Assembly: GCA_029204225.1 (NCBI GenBank) | Contig: CM055100.1 | Coordinates: forward strand, 45,926,347 to 45,990,346 | DNA: 64,000 nt | Source: Diphasiastrum complanatum | Lineage: Eukaryota > Streptophyta > Lycopodiopsida > Lycopodiales > Lycopodiaceae | Direction: 5' to 3' | Part shown: piece by piece, positions 32,639 to 43,985 of the stretch | How the letters are laid out: every line of letters begins with the position of its first letter | How positions within the stretch are numbered: position 1 is the first letter of the stretch | Translations under genes and position numbers: made by a program | The notes under the pieces: generated by a model | The model's database searches: none | What the model was told of the DNA's origin: nothing | The model's input: the letters and a program-made list of their open reading frames with translations, nothing else

Positions 32639-34812
32639 ATGGCAACCTCAATTGGAGTCATGTTGGAAGCCAATGATAGGCTTACCTCAAGTAACTATTC
32701 ATTATGGAAAGTGAGGATGGAGTCACTTCTTGAGATGAATGATGTTTTGGATATTATTGTAGGTTTGGAGGAGAGACCAGCAACACAACAAGATCAATTG
32801 AGGTATGACAAGAGGGCCAAGAAGGCTCTACACATGATAAAGACAAATGTTACCAATGAACTTCTCAAGAAAGTTGGTAAGTGCACATCATCTTTGGAAG
32901 CTTGGAATTCATTGAAGAAGCTTTATGAATCCAAGTCTACTTCTAGAGTGTTGACTCTAAGAAGACAAATCTTTTCTTGTTTGCAAAAGAATGAAGAAAG
33001 TCCAAGTACTTTTGTTTTGAGAATGAAAGCATTGAATGATGAGTTAGCTTGCATAGATGAAAGCATTAAGGAAGGAGAGCTTATTCAAGTGATTCTTAAT
33101 GGCTTGTTGGATGCTTATGCTAACATTGTTCAAAGTATTGCTATTCAAAAGACTTTGCCAAGTTTGATGGATCTTCAAGAGATCTTGATCAATGAGGAAT
33201 ATAGGCTTCAAGAAAGAGGTGGATCTATATCGACACTTCAAGAGGATGCTATGTTCACAAAGGGCAAACTCAAGGGCAAAACCAAAAGCAAGTGGTCTAA
33301 AGGGCAAGATCAAGTGGATGCTTCTTCAAGTAGCAAAAAGAAGGATAGATCAAAGCTCAAGTGCTTCTATTGTGGCATCAAAGGACACTTTGCAAGTGAG
33401 TGCTACAAGAAGAAGAGAGATCAAGGAGACAAGCAAGGTAATCTTACTCTTGATGAGGATGTGCAAGATGCAAATGATGATGCTTTTGTGATGTCTTCAT
33501 GTATGCTTGCTAATGATGGAGATCTAGATCCTTGGTGGATTGATAGTGGAGCAAGTTCACACATGACCTTTCACAAAGAGTACTTCACTTCTTTGTTGGC
33601 ATATGGAGATGACAAGAGGGTGATCTACATGGCCAATGATGGTGAGTGTGCAATCAAAGGGATTGGCACAATTCCTATTTCTCTCTCTACAAATAGGAAT
33701 GTTCATTTGGAGGATGTCTTGTTTATTCCATCTATTACCAAGAATTTGCTTAGTGTGAGTCAAATGCTAAGTAAGGGCCTCAAGGTGGAGTCTGATGGAG
33801 ATGCTTGTTTGATCAAAAGGAAGGATGTCTTGATTGGAAAAGGTAAAAGGCAAGGGAAGTTGTTCAAACTTGATGCTTGTGTTATTGCTAACCAAGTTGG
33901 ATGTGTTGCAAGGGAGCAAATTTCTATTCAAGAGGTTTGGCACAAAAGGATGGGACACCTCAACTTCAAGTCATTGGAGGTAATGGCAAGGAAGAAGGTT
34001 GTGATTGGTCTTCCAAGTTCCTTAAGTAATGACAAGCATGTTTGTGAGTCTTGTGCTTTGTCTAAGTCATATAGACTACCTTATACTAGATCTATTTCTA
34101 GATCTACAAAGCCTTTTCAACTTGTACATTCAGATATTCATGGATTTACTACAATTAGCAATAGTGGAGCTAAGATGTATGTAACATTCATTGATGATTT
34201 TAGTAGATTTTGTTGGATCTATCTACTAAAGAGCAAAGATGAAGTGTATGATGTCTTTGTCAAGTTCAAGAATGCAAGGGAGAACCAATTTTCCACAAAG
34301 ATCAATTGCTTGAGAGGTGACAATGGTGGTGAGTACATATCTAACAAGTTCAAGGCCTTTTGTGATGAGCATGGGATCAAGAGGGAGTATACAACATCAA
34401 GGACCCCACAACAAAATGGAGTGGCTGAAAGGAAGAATAGGACTTTATGTGAAAGTGCTAAAGCTATGAGGTTAAGTGCTAATCTTGACAAACCATTTTA
34501 GGATCAAGCTTTGTTGTGTGCCAATTTCTTGTGCAATAGGTGGCCGAGTGCTATTTGGATGGAAGGACACCTTTTGAGATGCTATTCAAGAGGAGGCCGA
34601 GTGCCAAATTTCTACAAACCTTTGGATGCACATGCTATGTCAACATTACTCTTGATGATAGGACCAAGGAAGATCCATCTTCAAGAAGAGGTATTTTTGT
34701 TGGATATAGTGAGGTGAGTAAAGCCTACAAGGTTTACATTCCTTCTACTAACAAAGTGATTGTTGGTAGAGATGTAATTTTTGATGAGGGAAACATTCCA
34801 AAGGTGTCTTAA
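32639..34812 (+). pseudogene. Copia-1 copy Y gag-protease-integrase
   Basis: The start is ATG 32,639 (MATSIGVMLEANDRL), and the frame is open for 620 codons. Domains: UBN2-type gag (residues about 10-200), basic linker, CCHC knuckle CFYCGIKGHFASEC (about 242), protease WWIDSGASSHMT (about 300), pre-integrase HHCC module (EVWHKRMGHLNF...CESCAL, about 435-470) and integrase core. The core keeps Asp in VHSDIHGF, Asp in LRGDNGGEY and Glu in QNGVAERKNRT. A TAG at 34,499-34,501 replaces a Trp codon, and the frame shifts near 34,530. After that 34,540-34,812 carries the integrase end (DGRTPFEMLFKRRPSAK, GIFVGYSEVSKAYKVY, VIVGRDVIFDE). Confidence 0.92.
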
Positions 34813-34815
34813 AGC

Positions 34816-36189
34816 ATGATTGATGGTAAAGTAGATGGTTCTAACATTCTTGATGTTGATGAGAAGGATCCTACTTTGGATGGTGGTGATGATGGACCTT
34901 CATCAAGTCAAAAGCCAAGGAGAACATCAAGAGAAAGACAAGTACCTTCAAGGCTCACATATGATCAAAAGGGTAAGCAAGTAGTTTCTAGAAATTATGC
35001 TGCTTTTCTAACCTTTTTGGATGAGCCTACAAGTGTAGATCAAGCAAGGAAAGAAGAGGAGTGGATCCAACCAATGGATCTTGAGTATCGGTCTCTTATG
35101 AAGAGTGGAACATCTTTTGGAGGATCTTCTTGTGAACATGGAGCTTTTGGATGGATGTTATCTTGCTGTAAAATCAAGTAATGGATCTGGAAAACAAATT
35201 TTGTTCGATGACTTTGATGGTCAAGTTGAAAATCAAGAGGTTGATCTCAAAGCGCTTCAACTAGTCAAAAGGGAAGTTGGCAATTTGGAGCTAGTCAAGA
35301 GCATCAAAGGAGAGGTAATTGGCAAAGGTGTTATGGATATGTTTTTGCAGCATATTGAAGACTCAAGTAAGGTCAAAGGAGCAGCAAGGAAGTGTTGTTC
35401 AAGTTTACTTTACTTGTTCTATCTCATGTTTGAGCAATTTCATGTGGATGTGTGCAAATTGTCAAGATATGGTAAAACTAGCTACATTGGTGAGCATTGT
35501 TTTGATGTTGGATTTGTACTAGCATTCTTGGCTGATTTTGCTGATGGAAATGAAGCTATTGGAGGTTAATTATGTCACTCATCCATGGCTAAGTTCTCAA
35601 GTGTTGAGCTACTTGGTGCCAATACTTGGAGATTGTCAATTTTTGGTGAATTCATGGTCATTTTCTTGTGTCAAGTAGATCTTGAAGATGGACTAGTGAA
35701 AACTACTTGCTTTATGGAGTCATGAGGTGATGGATTTGCATCATTTATGTACTCACCTACTCATGGATTTCCAAGGTTTGATGGTTTCTTGTGGCAAGAT
35801 GAAGATGGAGGCCCATTCATGGAGTATCATGGTGGATACAAGGCAACAAAGGAAAAGAAGGAGGAGACATGCAAGCAAAAGTTGATCACTCACATTTATT
35901 GTTTGTTTGCTGTATTTTTCCAGAGACTTCAGAGTTGGAAGCATGGTGGAATCATTTCATTTACATTCTATTTGATTCTTCATGTTCTAGTCACATTTTT
36001 ACATGTAAAATTGATGTAAGAAATAGTGAAACATCCCAAGTGGACACTATTCTCTATATCAATTATGGTTGTTTCTATTTTAAAAATTACATGATCATTG
36101 AAAGGAGATCTATTCTTATGAAGAAGATCATTCTTATGATGGATCAAAGTTCTATTGGCAAAAACTATGCTAGGAGCATTGGAAGCTAG
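34816..36189 (+). other. Copia-1 copy Y linker, RT start and unrelated replacement sequence
   Basis: 34,816-35,110 is the integrase-RT linker (SSSQKPRRTSRERQVPSRL) and the first residues of RT (EEEWIQPMDLEYRSLM). From about 35,115 copia RT similarity stops. A new frame (35,105-35,569) gives a 154-residue product with no motif I know, containing a mildly hydrophobic LLYLFYLMFEQF stretch. The catalytic YVDD block is absent. Further short frames to 36,189 are also unrecognised. The replacement may be captured host DNA or a fast-decaying spacer. Confidence 0.6.
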
Positions 36190-36761
36190 GAAAGCGAGTT
36201 TTGAGGTACATCATTGGAACTCGAGATTTTGGCATATTGTATGAGGGATCATCGCCTAATCTTTTTGGATTTTCAGATTCGGACCATGCTGGAGATGTAA
36301 TGGATAGAAAATCCATTAGTTCTTATTGTATTTTCATAGGTGATGGAGCTATATCATGGATGTCAAAGAAACAAGCCACTATCTCATTGTCATCTAGTGA
36401 GGTCGAGTACAAAGCTCTTACACATTGCACAAAGGAGATGGTATGGATCAAAAGGATGATCAAGAATCTTCACTTGCTGGATTTTTCAGAGAGACCAATC
36501 ATCTTTTGTGACAATAAATCAGCCCAAAGAATGGCATCCAATCCTATCTTTCATGCTAGGAGCAAGCATATTGAGATACAATATCATTTTGTGAGGGAGC
36601 GAGTCATTGCAAAGGAGGTGGAGCTTCAACATGTGTCTTCAAGGGAATGTGTAGCTGATATCTTCACCAAAGCATTGGAAAAAGACTTGTTCATAAAGCA
36701 TAGGACTTCACTTGGAGTATTATCAAAGTCTATGCTAAAACTAGTTGAAGAGGGAGTGTGA
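36190..36761 (+). pseudogene. Copia-1 copy Y RNase H
   Basis: The reading starts RYIIGTRDFGILYEGSS and has SDSDHAGD (first catalytic Asp), KSISSYCIFIG, ISWMSKKQATISLS, SSSEVEYKAL (Glu), IFCDNKSAQRMASNP (Asp) and ARSKHIEIQYHFVRERV, ending ECVADIFTKALEKD. RNase H looks intact. Its stop codon TGA (36,759-36,761) lies inside the first bases of the 3-prime LTR. As RT is missing upstream and no start codon is specific to it, I treat it as a remnant of the polyprotein. Confidence 0.88.
36747..36756 (+). promoter_or_regulatory. Polypurine tract of Copia-1 copy Y
   Basis: GAAGAGGGAG sits directly before the TGTGAAAG start of the 3-prime LTR and also encodes the last residues of the polyprotein. Confidence 0.88.
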
Positions 36762-37406
36762 AAGATTCAACTAGTTTCATCACATTTTGCAATATTTCCA
36801 TATTTGGCATATTGAGGCCAAAACTTGTTTTAGACTTAGAGGTTGACTTTTCAAAGTTCATGAGTCTAAATTTCATTTGAATAAACACTTTTTGAAAGTG
36901 TGGGAAAGATAGAATGCGAGTTTGAGTAGATTCAATTTGAATAAGTTGGGTACATTGAATCTAGACCCAAAATTGGTAGGGTTAGCATTTTGGTGGGAAA
37001 GCCAAGTGGCCAAATAGGGTCTGGACCTGCTATAAAAGGATGTAACTCGTGGAGAGAGTCATCTTCTCTCTTCTCTATCTCATTTCATGCTTATACATGG
37101 TTCTCTTGGGTTCTACTATCCATTGGTGCACTATCTTGGTGATTGCTTGCAATTCTATGTGTAGAATGATCTATATTTGCTATTTTTGGATCCACACGTG
37201 TGAAATACAGTAGCTTGCTGGTTTTGTACGGATAGCAATAGTACATAATCATTTCATTCAAGTTTGATCAAGTTCTCTTAGTGTTTGCATCTCAAATTGT
37301 GTGTAGATGCTGATTTTTCTACATTGGTGAAATTGGTAGTGTATTTCTCTTTCTAACCAAAGATCATTCAAGTAGATTGGATCTTAAGGATCTGAGATAT
37401 ATCACA
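36757..37406 (+). repeat. Copia-1 copy Y 3-prime LTR
   Basis: It is 650 bp, the same length as the 5-prime LTR, with TATAAAAG at 37,031-37,038. Three of the 13 differences fall in the last 15 bases, so the end reads GATATATCACA. It is followed by AACCT. Confidence 0.95.
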
Positions 37407-37411
37407 AACCT

Positions 37412-38275
37412 CACATTATATGACTTCATTGAACCAGTTTGTTCTAGCATATACCAAGAGTCCATATAATAATCTATGAATATTTCTACACAAAAATCCT
37501 TGAAATCATCCCATGCATGACTTGGTTTCATACTCTGAATGACGTAACACTACTTGCCACCCATCATAGGCTTTTTCTTGAAAGTAGGATATTGCTATGG
37601 AAATTTTTCCCTGATCAAAGATAGAATGTAGTCGAAGATTCTCATCTACAATAGATCACCAGTCATCAACGAACTCATTTCTTTCTCAATGGTTGGTATG
37701 TTTTCAAAAGGAACATTTTCAAGTTATCGTTGAATTTTGATATATTGATGTTGATTGGTCTTTGACAAGCTGCTCTCCCCGTTATAACAGGAACTAGGAA
37801 TGGTCACAATGCTCCCATAGCTAACATTATCTCCTGTCTGTAACTCGACATTTCCAGCAATTGGTTTGAGAGCCATAGATAAAACATCTTCTATTTTTGT
37901 GGATGTATCGTTGAATGCCATTGTACAAAGAGAAGATTCGTATTCAGAATTATCTTCTTCAACTTTGTATTGTTCGAAACCAGCTTCGTTTTCATCTAGG
38001 CCATCGTTATATCTGTCTGCATCACCAAGTTGATATTTCCAATCTTGTAACTGGCAAACATGATCTCCATCGGAATATTGTTCATGCTCATTCATATCAT
38101 CACATTGTTGATCATCCAGCTGACAACCACCACCACCATCACATTCCTCCTCATTTTGTTGACAATCATCACCACCACCATCATACCAGTCACTTTGGTT
38201 ATCGTACTCATAATCATTGCCATCTCATTGATCTTCATAATTAGACATATATTCATTATCAGTGTCCATGGTATA
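37412..38275 (-). pseudogene. Gag J, N-terminal part
   Basis: The likely start is the ATG at about 38,269-38,271 (MDTDNEYMSNYED), followed by a stop and then an unusually acidic, Gly/Asp/Gln-rich stretch. The open piece 38,095-37,724 follows. Around 37,410-37,690 the frames give FDQGKISIAISYFQEKAYDGWQ and WDDFKDFCVEIFIDYY, then LEQTGSMKSYN running into the insertion site. This resembles a Retrotrans_gag core with several frameshifts. Confidence 0.6.
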
Positions 38276-38497
38276 GTGATAGGCAGTGAATGGGTTATGG
38301 GTCCACAAAATCGAATGAAGTGAAAAGAATATGGAACAATTATAAATTTCACTAGTAAAATCACAAATTTACTAGTAACAGATTTGTTCTTCTCCCGGTC
38401 TCAAAATTATGAGTCCTCGAAGAAATGCAACCTGCAAGATTTAGAGAACAACAATAGCTTTTGACAAAATGTCAACTTTGTTTCATTGATCGATTTT

Positions 38498-38509
38498 GGC
38501 TTTATACCA
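38498..38509 (-). promoter_or_regulatory. Primer-site-like motif upstream of gag J
   Basis: On the minus strand TGGTATAAAGCC, preceded by AATAG, stands about 225 bases before the gag J start, where a primer site is expected. It differs from TGGTATCAGAGC but resembles motifs at 30,271 and 51,345. Confidence 0.4.
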
Positions 38510-40448
38510 CTATTATCATGTCAAGCTCGATGTAATAATCACTTTTGCTTTATAAATCTGAGGTCAAACAGAGAAGATATGGCAATTCAAAGAATTAAAA
38601 TAGAAAATGTGAACAACTTGGGAGAAAGGGTTCCAAAAAATAATAAAAATAAAACGCAAATAACGATGACAAAAAATTGCTAATAACTTGATTCAGCTTG
38701 AAAAATTGAGCACTTTTCGTTCTTGAAGCACTAATTTCGACGTCAAACATCATTCTTTTCCTCATCATTTTTGAAAGATTCTTTTTTAAAGGCACTAAAT
38801 TTCATCCTCTTTCAATTTATGCTTGCTTGTTAGAATCCATAGTTTGTTATCAAAATGGAAAGCTAAAGTTCTAAATCATGTGATCTTGAATTTGAAACAA
38901 GTCTCATCTGTTACATTTTCTAAGACTCATACTTCATTTTCTACTGAGGAGGAAGTTCTTTTTGGTAAGTTTCATGGACGTTCTTTCATTTCATATGTGG
39001 ATAAATGCACAAACATTAATGTATCTGTTTGCAAAAGATTCTATTTGGAATAAATAAATCCATTTTCCAATGAAAACTTTGTAACTCTTTCAACTATGAG
39101 TGTAATAAAATATCATCAAGATTTATCCTTAATTGTTATCCAGATACTCCATTTTTGGGTGCCACGTGAAATTTCATAAAATTTCTAAGTTGTAGTAGAT
39201 GCTTGTAAAATTACACTACTGACCTTTTTGAGTGGCTAAATAAGTACTTCAAAGCCTTGCTTTTGTCTATTAATGAGCTTTGGATAAACTTACTTGAGAA
39301 TGAATTTTTTTTTGTAAATTGTAGTTGGATCTTGAATTATTTTGTTGGTATCATAGAAGTAATAAAGGTCTTCAAGTAGAAGAAAAAACCCAACCTATGC
39401 TTGTTCAAACGTATGATTTCATGGCATTATAAATTGAAATTAATCTAAAAGATTTGAAATCTCATATTAATAAGCTAATTCGAGATGTTTTTAGGGATAA
39501 ACTAAAGAACACTCAATGCAAAGCTTTGAAATTTGCATTTTGAATTTTGTTGGCTTACGAACAAAAATCAAGATGTTGATAGAGTCACTAAAATTGTTAA
39601 TGTTAAAGAAGTTTCTTCTTGACTACACTTTTATCTTCAAAAAAAGACATATTAGGCTAGGTGATTCATTAATTTACATATTTGGCAAGGCAATTCATTT
39701 TTTTAACAAAGGATAAATATTCCCATGGGCAATAATTGATGTTTATCTAGCTGACTTTTATCTTTTCTCTTAGGAATTATAATTTATACAAAGATTAGCT
39801 TTTTGTGGTACTTGTCCCATCTTATTGCATTGATTAACTCATGTTAGAAAATATAAAACAACATTTGTACTTTATCTTCATGATTTTGTTTATTTTTTAT
39901 ATAAAGGCCCAAACATTTTTGGTGAAAAAATCTATTCTAAAGACTCATGTGAACTTATTTGTACTAGTGGTAACTTGAACATTATTCGCATGTCTCATAT
40001 ATCTTCAAGTATTTTTTATTCTATTAAATATAGAAGTGATCGCTTCTCAATTCTATATGTTTTCTCGTCTTTGTACTAGTACAAATACTTTTGTCGACCA
40101 ATCAAGCAATCAAATCACTCTATTACTCCATAAGAGTGACTTATCTAAAATATCATGAACAAAGTTCAAACTATTTTAAACTCTTTTGGTTTTATCTTTG
40201 GTATTTCAGCTTTTGTTACGTAAACATGATTACTAACTTAATACAAAAAAGTGAGAAGCTTATGAGCCTACTTTGTTTCTAGTATTTTTTCTCTATCTCA
40301 TTAGTTCTTGTATTATGGTTCTTCTTCTTTTCTTTTCCTTTTAATTTTTTTTTTCCTTTTTGTTGATTGTCATTTGCTTTTTAGTCAAATAGACCATTTT
40401 CTAATCTGAAAGATTCTTACCAATTTCATCATTATAATAAAAGGTTAT
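38510..40448. other. AT-rich stretch without a supported gene
   Basis: It is very AT-rich, with short frames on both strands and no retroelement motif that I can defend. By position, 38,510-39,200 could hold the LTR of the gag J element. 39,200-40,448 could be the decayed 5-prime part of the plus-strand copia fragment that follows. Confidence 0.5.
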
Positions 40449-41165
40449 TTGTTCTATAGTTTTAACAAATTTCGAAATTTTCTTCACACAATCAAGAAGT
40501 GCATTTATAATTTCAAGCTTTTTAAAAATAGAGCTGAAATACTTTTGTCAAGATATGTGTCCTTTGAGATTTCTGATATGAATAACTATCCATACCACTC
40601 ACTAATTGGCTCATTGATGTATGCGATGGTGTGCACTAGACCCGATCTGACATATATAGTTAGCACACTTTCTCAATTCATGTTGAATCTAGGAATCCAA
40701 CATTGAAAAGCACTCAAAAGAGTGATGAAATACATTCAAGCGACAAAGAACCAAGCTCTTTGTTATTATGGTAATTTTGCTACCGCTTTATGCTTATAAT
40801 TTGGCTATTCTGATTCGGATTGGAGAGGAGACTTAGACATCAAAAAGTCTACTTCTGGATACTGTTTCTATCCTTTTTTGAATGGCAAACCTGAGGAGGT
40901 AGTATATATGCAGCAACCAAGTGGTTTTGTGATACAAGACATGGAAGACAAAATATGCAGATTGAAGAAAGCCTTGTATGAATTTAAGCAAGCACCTCAT
41001 GCTTGGCACAACCACTTTGATGAATACCTCTTATCTAGAGATTTGGTACACACTTCCCTTGATTTTAATTTTTACTACTTTGTATGAGATTCTAATATCA
41101 CTCTGATTGTGTTGTATGTAAACAACCTCATAATCACAATTAATGATGGGGATTTAATTAGAGCA
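40449..41165 (+). pseudogene. Copia fragment with RT and RNase H parts in swapped order
   Basis: 40,570-40,870 reads NYPYHSLIGSLMYAMVCTRPD, ALKRVMKYIQATK, FGYSDSDWRGDLD and KKSTSGYCF, the start of copia RNase H. It is followed at 40,878-41,165 by EEVVYMQQPSGFV, ICRLKKALYEFKQAPHAW and VLYVNNLIITI, which is RT palm sequence. In copia elements the palm comes first. The catalytic YVDD is changed to YVNN, and stops are present. So this is a rearranged relic, or two fragments joined head to tail. Confidence 0.78.
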
Positions 41166-41199
41166 ATATATGTTGGTGTATGATGTGAAATGCTTGGTC

Positions 41200-43985
41200 T
41201 ACGATTGATTACGATTGCAGCGGATGTGACAGAAGTAGAACACGGGTCCTTGTGTGAGTTCGTCGGTTCAATGACAGAGCTATACAACTCTGATTGTCAC
41301 ACTGGAGTATAGTTGGACCAATTTGTGAGAATCTCAGATCCTGTAGCAGTCTTTAGAGCCATAAAATCTCCTTCACTACTGATGTAGCTACGACATATTC
41401 TGATTCCGTAGAGGATAATGAAATGCATCTCTGCTTCCTGCTATTCCATGAAATGGGTCCTCCTGCAAGAAAGCAAATGTAGCTAGAGGTGGATTTTCTG
41501 GTATCTATGTCTCCTGCCCAGTCTAAATCAGAATAGGTAATCAAAGAGAGTGCAGCTTCTGTATTTCTGTTGTAACTCAAGGCATAGTGCTTTGAGGACT
41601 GAATGTACTTCAAAACTCTTTGTAGAGCTTTCCAGTGTCGTAGGTTTGGATTGGACATGAATTGCAACAACGTGCTTACAACATATGCTAAATCAGGTCG
41701 TGTGCAAATCATAGAGTACATGAGAGAGTCTATGATAAACTGATAAGGGTAATTGCGCATTTCTTGCCGATCTGCGTTTGTTTTGGGGCACATGTCTTTG
41801 GATAGCTTGCATCCTGGATCCATAGGAATGTCTATGGGCTTGCAATCCTCCATGCCATATCTTCAAAGTTCATTAGTTAGGTAAGATTGCTGGCTTATGG
41901 TGATCCTTCTACTCGCGCGATCTCTGTGAATCTCCATTCCAAGTAGGTAATGGACTGGACCTAAATCAGTCATCTCAAACTCTAATGAGAGTAAGGATTT
42001 AGTTTCTTGCAGCAATTGAATTGAATGGTTGATGATTAGATAATCATCAATGTATAATGCTATTATAACATAGCTTGGCCCCTTTGGTTTTAGATACACA
42101 TTTGAATATGCGGTGCAGGAGGTAAAGTTGTGCTACAACAAGAAACGATTTATTCTATCATACTAGGCCCTTGGAGCTTGCTTCAGACCATATAGTGCCT
42201 TGTGCAATTTGCATAGTAGATGCTCCTTGCCTTGAGGGATGTAACCTTCTGGTTGATAGATGTAGACATCTTCTTGTATGTATCCATGTAGGAATGCCGT
42301 CTGGACATCCATCTGGTGAATATCCAGATCTTCTGTAGCAGATATAGCCAATAGAGTACAAATAGACTGATGTTTTACTACTGGACTAAAGGTCTCAGTG
42401 TAGTCTATCCCATATACTTGTTCAAGACCTTTAACTACCAGTCTAGCTTTCCATTTGGATATAGATCCATCTGGCTTAAGCTTCAGCTTAAAGATTCATA
42501 GTATCAATTGGCTTTACACCTGTAGGAGGAATGACAAGTCTCCAGGTCTTGTTCTTCATTAGATTTTGATACTCAGCATCCATGGCAACTTTTCATTTGT
42601 CTGCATCGGGCATTGACAATGCTTCTACTATGGTGGCAGGTTCGTCATGACTGATGAAAGCCTGAGGGATGAATCGGTTAGGCTGTTGTCGTTGTCTTAC
42701 AGATCTTCAAACTATAGGTTTTTGATCAGACGATTCTCCTTGGTGAATGACTGGGACCGTAGTATTTTGTGGTTGAACGATTGTGGGTCTAGGCCCATCG
42801 ACGGTAAGTGGAGCCATTGGGACAAACTTCATTGCTTGAACAGTCGTAGGTCGTAGCCTATCACTAGAAGATGGAGATGCTATGGCAGTCTCTTGTATTG
42901 GTTGCTTTTGTTTGAAATCGTAGTATTTGTCTTCAAGGAAGACAACATCACGACTGATCGAGATCTGGCCCGCAATTACATCGTAAACACGATATGCCTT
43001 CTGAGAAGTTGAATAGCCGATGAAGATGCTTTTACAGCTTACTGGGTCCAGCTTCTTCCTAAGATCAGATGGCACTTGTGCATAGCAGAGACATCCAAAA
43101 ACACACAAGTCTTTCAAACTTGGTTTGTGACCTTAGCAGGCTTCAAACGGTGTCTTGGAATCAACCGCTTTAGTGCTAGAGTAGTTTTGCAGATAACAAG
43201 CCGTAGATATAGCTTCTTCCCAAAAGGTTTGAGGCAAATGCGAATTTGCTGTCATGGATCGTGTAGCTTCCAATAGTGTGTGGTTCTTCCGCTCTGCTAC
43301 TCCGTTCTATTGTGGAGTGTAGCTTGTAGTAAACTGGTGGTGCACGCCACATGAAGATAAATAGTCTTTCATCTCATTTGACAAGAACTCACCCCCTGAA
43401 TCGGACTATAGGGCCTTGATCCTCTGACCAATTTGATTTTCAGTGTATTGCTTGAAGTCTTTGAAGCAACGAAATGCTTCTGACTTGTTCTTAATGAATA
43501 TTACACTGGAAAATCGGGAGTAATCATCAATGAATGTGATAAAATATAGAGCTTGACCTAACGAAGGTACGCTCATAGGACCACACAAGTCACTATGTAT
43601 CAGTGACAAGATGGACTTCACCCTTTTGGCTTGTCCTCTGGGAAATCTCATTCTAGGTTGTTTCCCTAGTAGACAATTTTCACAGATAGTCTGATTAGTT
43701 GTGGTGACAACAACTATATCCATGTCCTTGACCATTTTATTGTGATGCATATAAAAGATTGAACGCATGTTTAAATGATCTAATCTTTGATGCCATAAAT
43801 TTGCATCTGAACAACTCACAGAAAGTCCAACATCATGACTTAGTATGTACACATTTCCTTCTTTGTAAGCAGAGAGGATTTCCTTTGAGTTCTCATCTAA
43901 AATAGTACATCGGTTGGCAGTGAACAAAGCTCTATAGCCCCGATTTGTGATCTTGCTAATAGACAAAACTGATGGTTAGCACCAA
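41200..43985 (-). pseudogene. Copia-3 integrase, RT and RNase H relic
   Basis: Right to left: pre-integrase and integrase (43,406-43,966: LLSISKITNRGYRALF-like start, LWHQRLDHLNMRS, CENCLLGKQ, HSDLCGPMSVPS). Then the integrase end and linker (42,707-43,117: LCVFGCLCYAQVPSDLRKKLD, ISRDVVFLEDKYYD), and RT (42,163-42,351: [31 protein letters not shown]; 41,863-42,099: IIALYIDDYLI, LGPVHYLLGMEI). RNase H (41,353-41,853) has SDLDWAGDIDTRKSTSSY and SSTESEYV, then CDNQSCIALS near 41,270. Gag, protease and LTRs are missing. Stops separate the parts although the RT catalytic IDD is kept. Confidence 0.88.

Larger units (their letters stand above)
31389..37406 (+). mobile_element. Copia-1 copy Y, complete Ty1/copia element lacking RT
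   Basis: This 6,018-bp element has two 650-bp LTRs differing at 13 positions (about 2%), inverted ends TGTGAAAGATT/AATCTTTCACA, a perfect primer site, gag-protease-integrase, RNase H, a polypurine tract and the AACCT duplication. Between the RT start and RNase H, the RT is replaced by about 1 kb of unrelated sequence. It has an in-frame stop at 34,501 and a frameshift near 34,530. Lacking RT, it could only have moved with enzymes from a relative, unless the loss came after insertion. Confidence 0.94.

Noticed and set aside
37915-38323. Plus-strand frames rich in His or Ile/Thr
   Set aside because: They are the reverse reading of the Asp/Gly-rich start of gag J on the minus strand; the His runs come from ATC/ACC repeats with no independent support.
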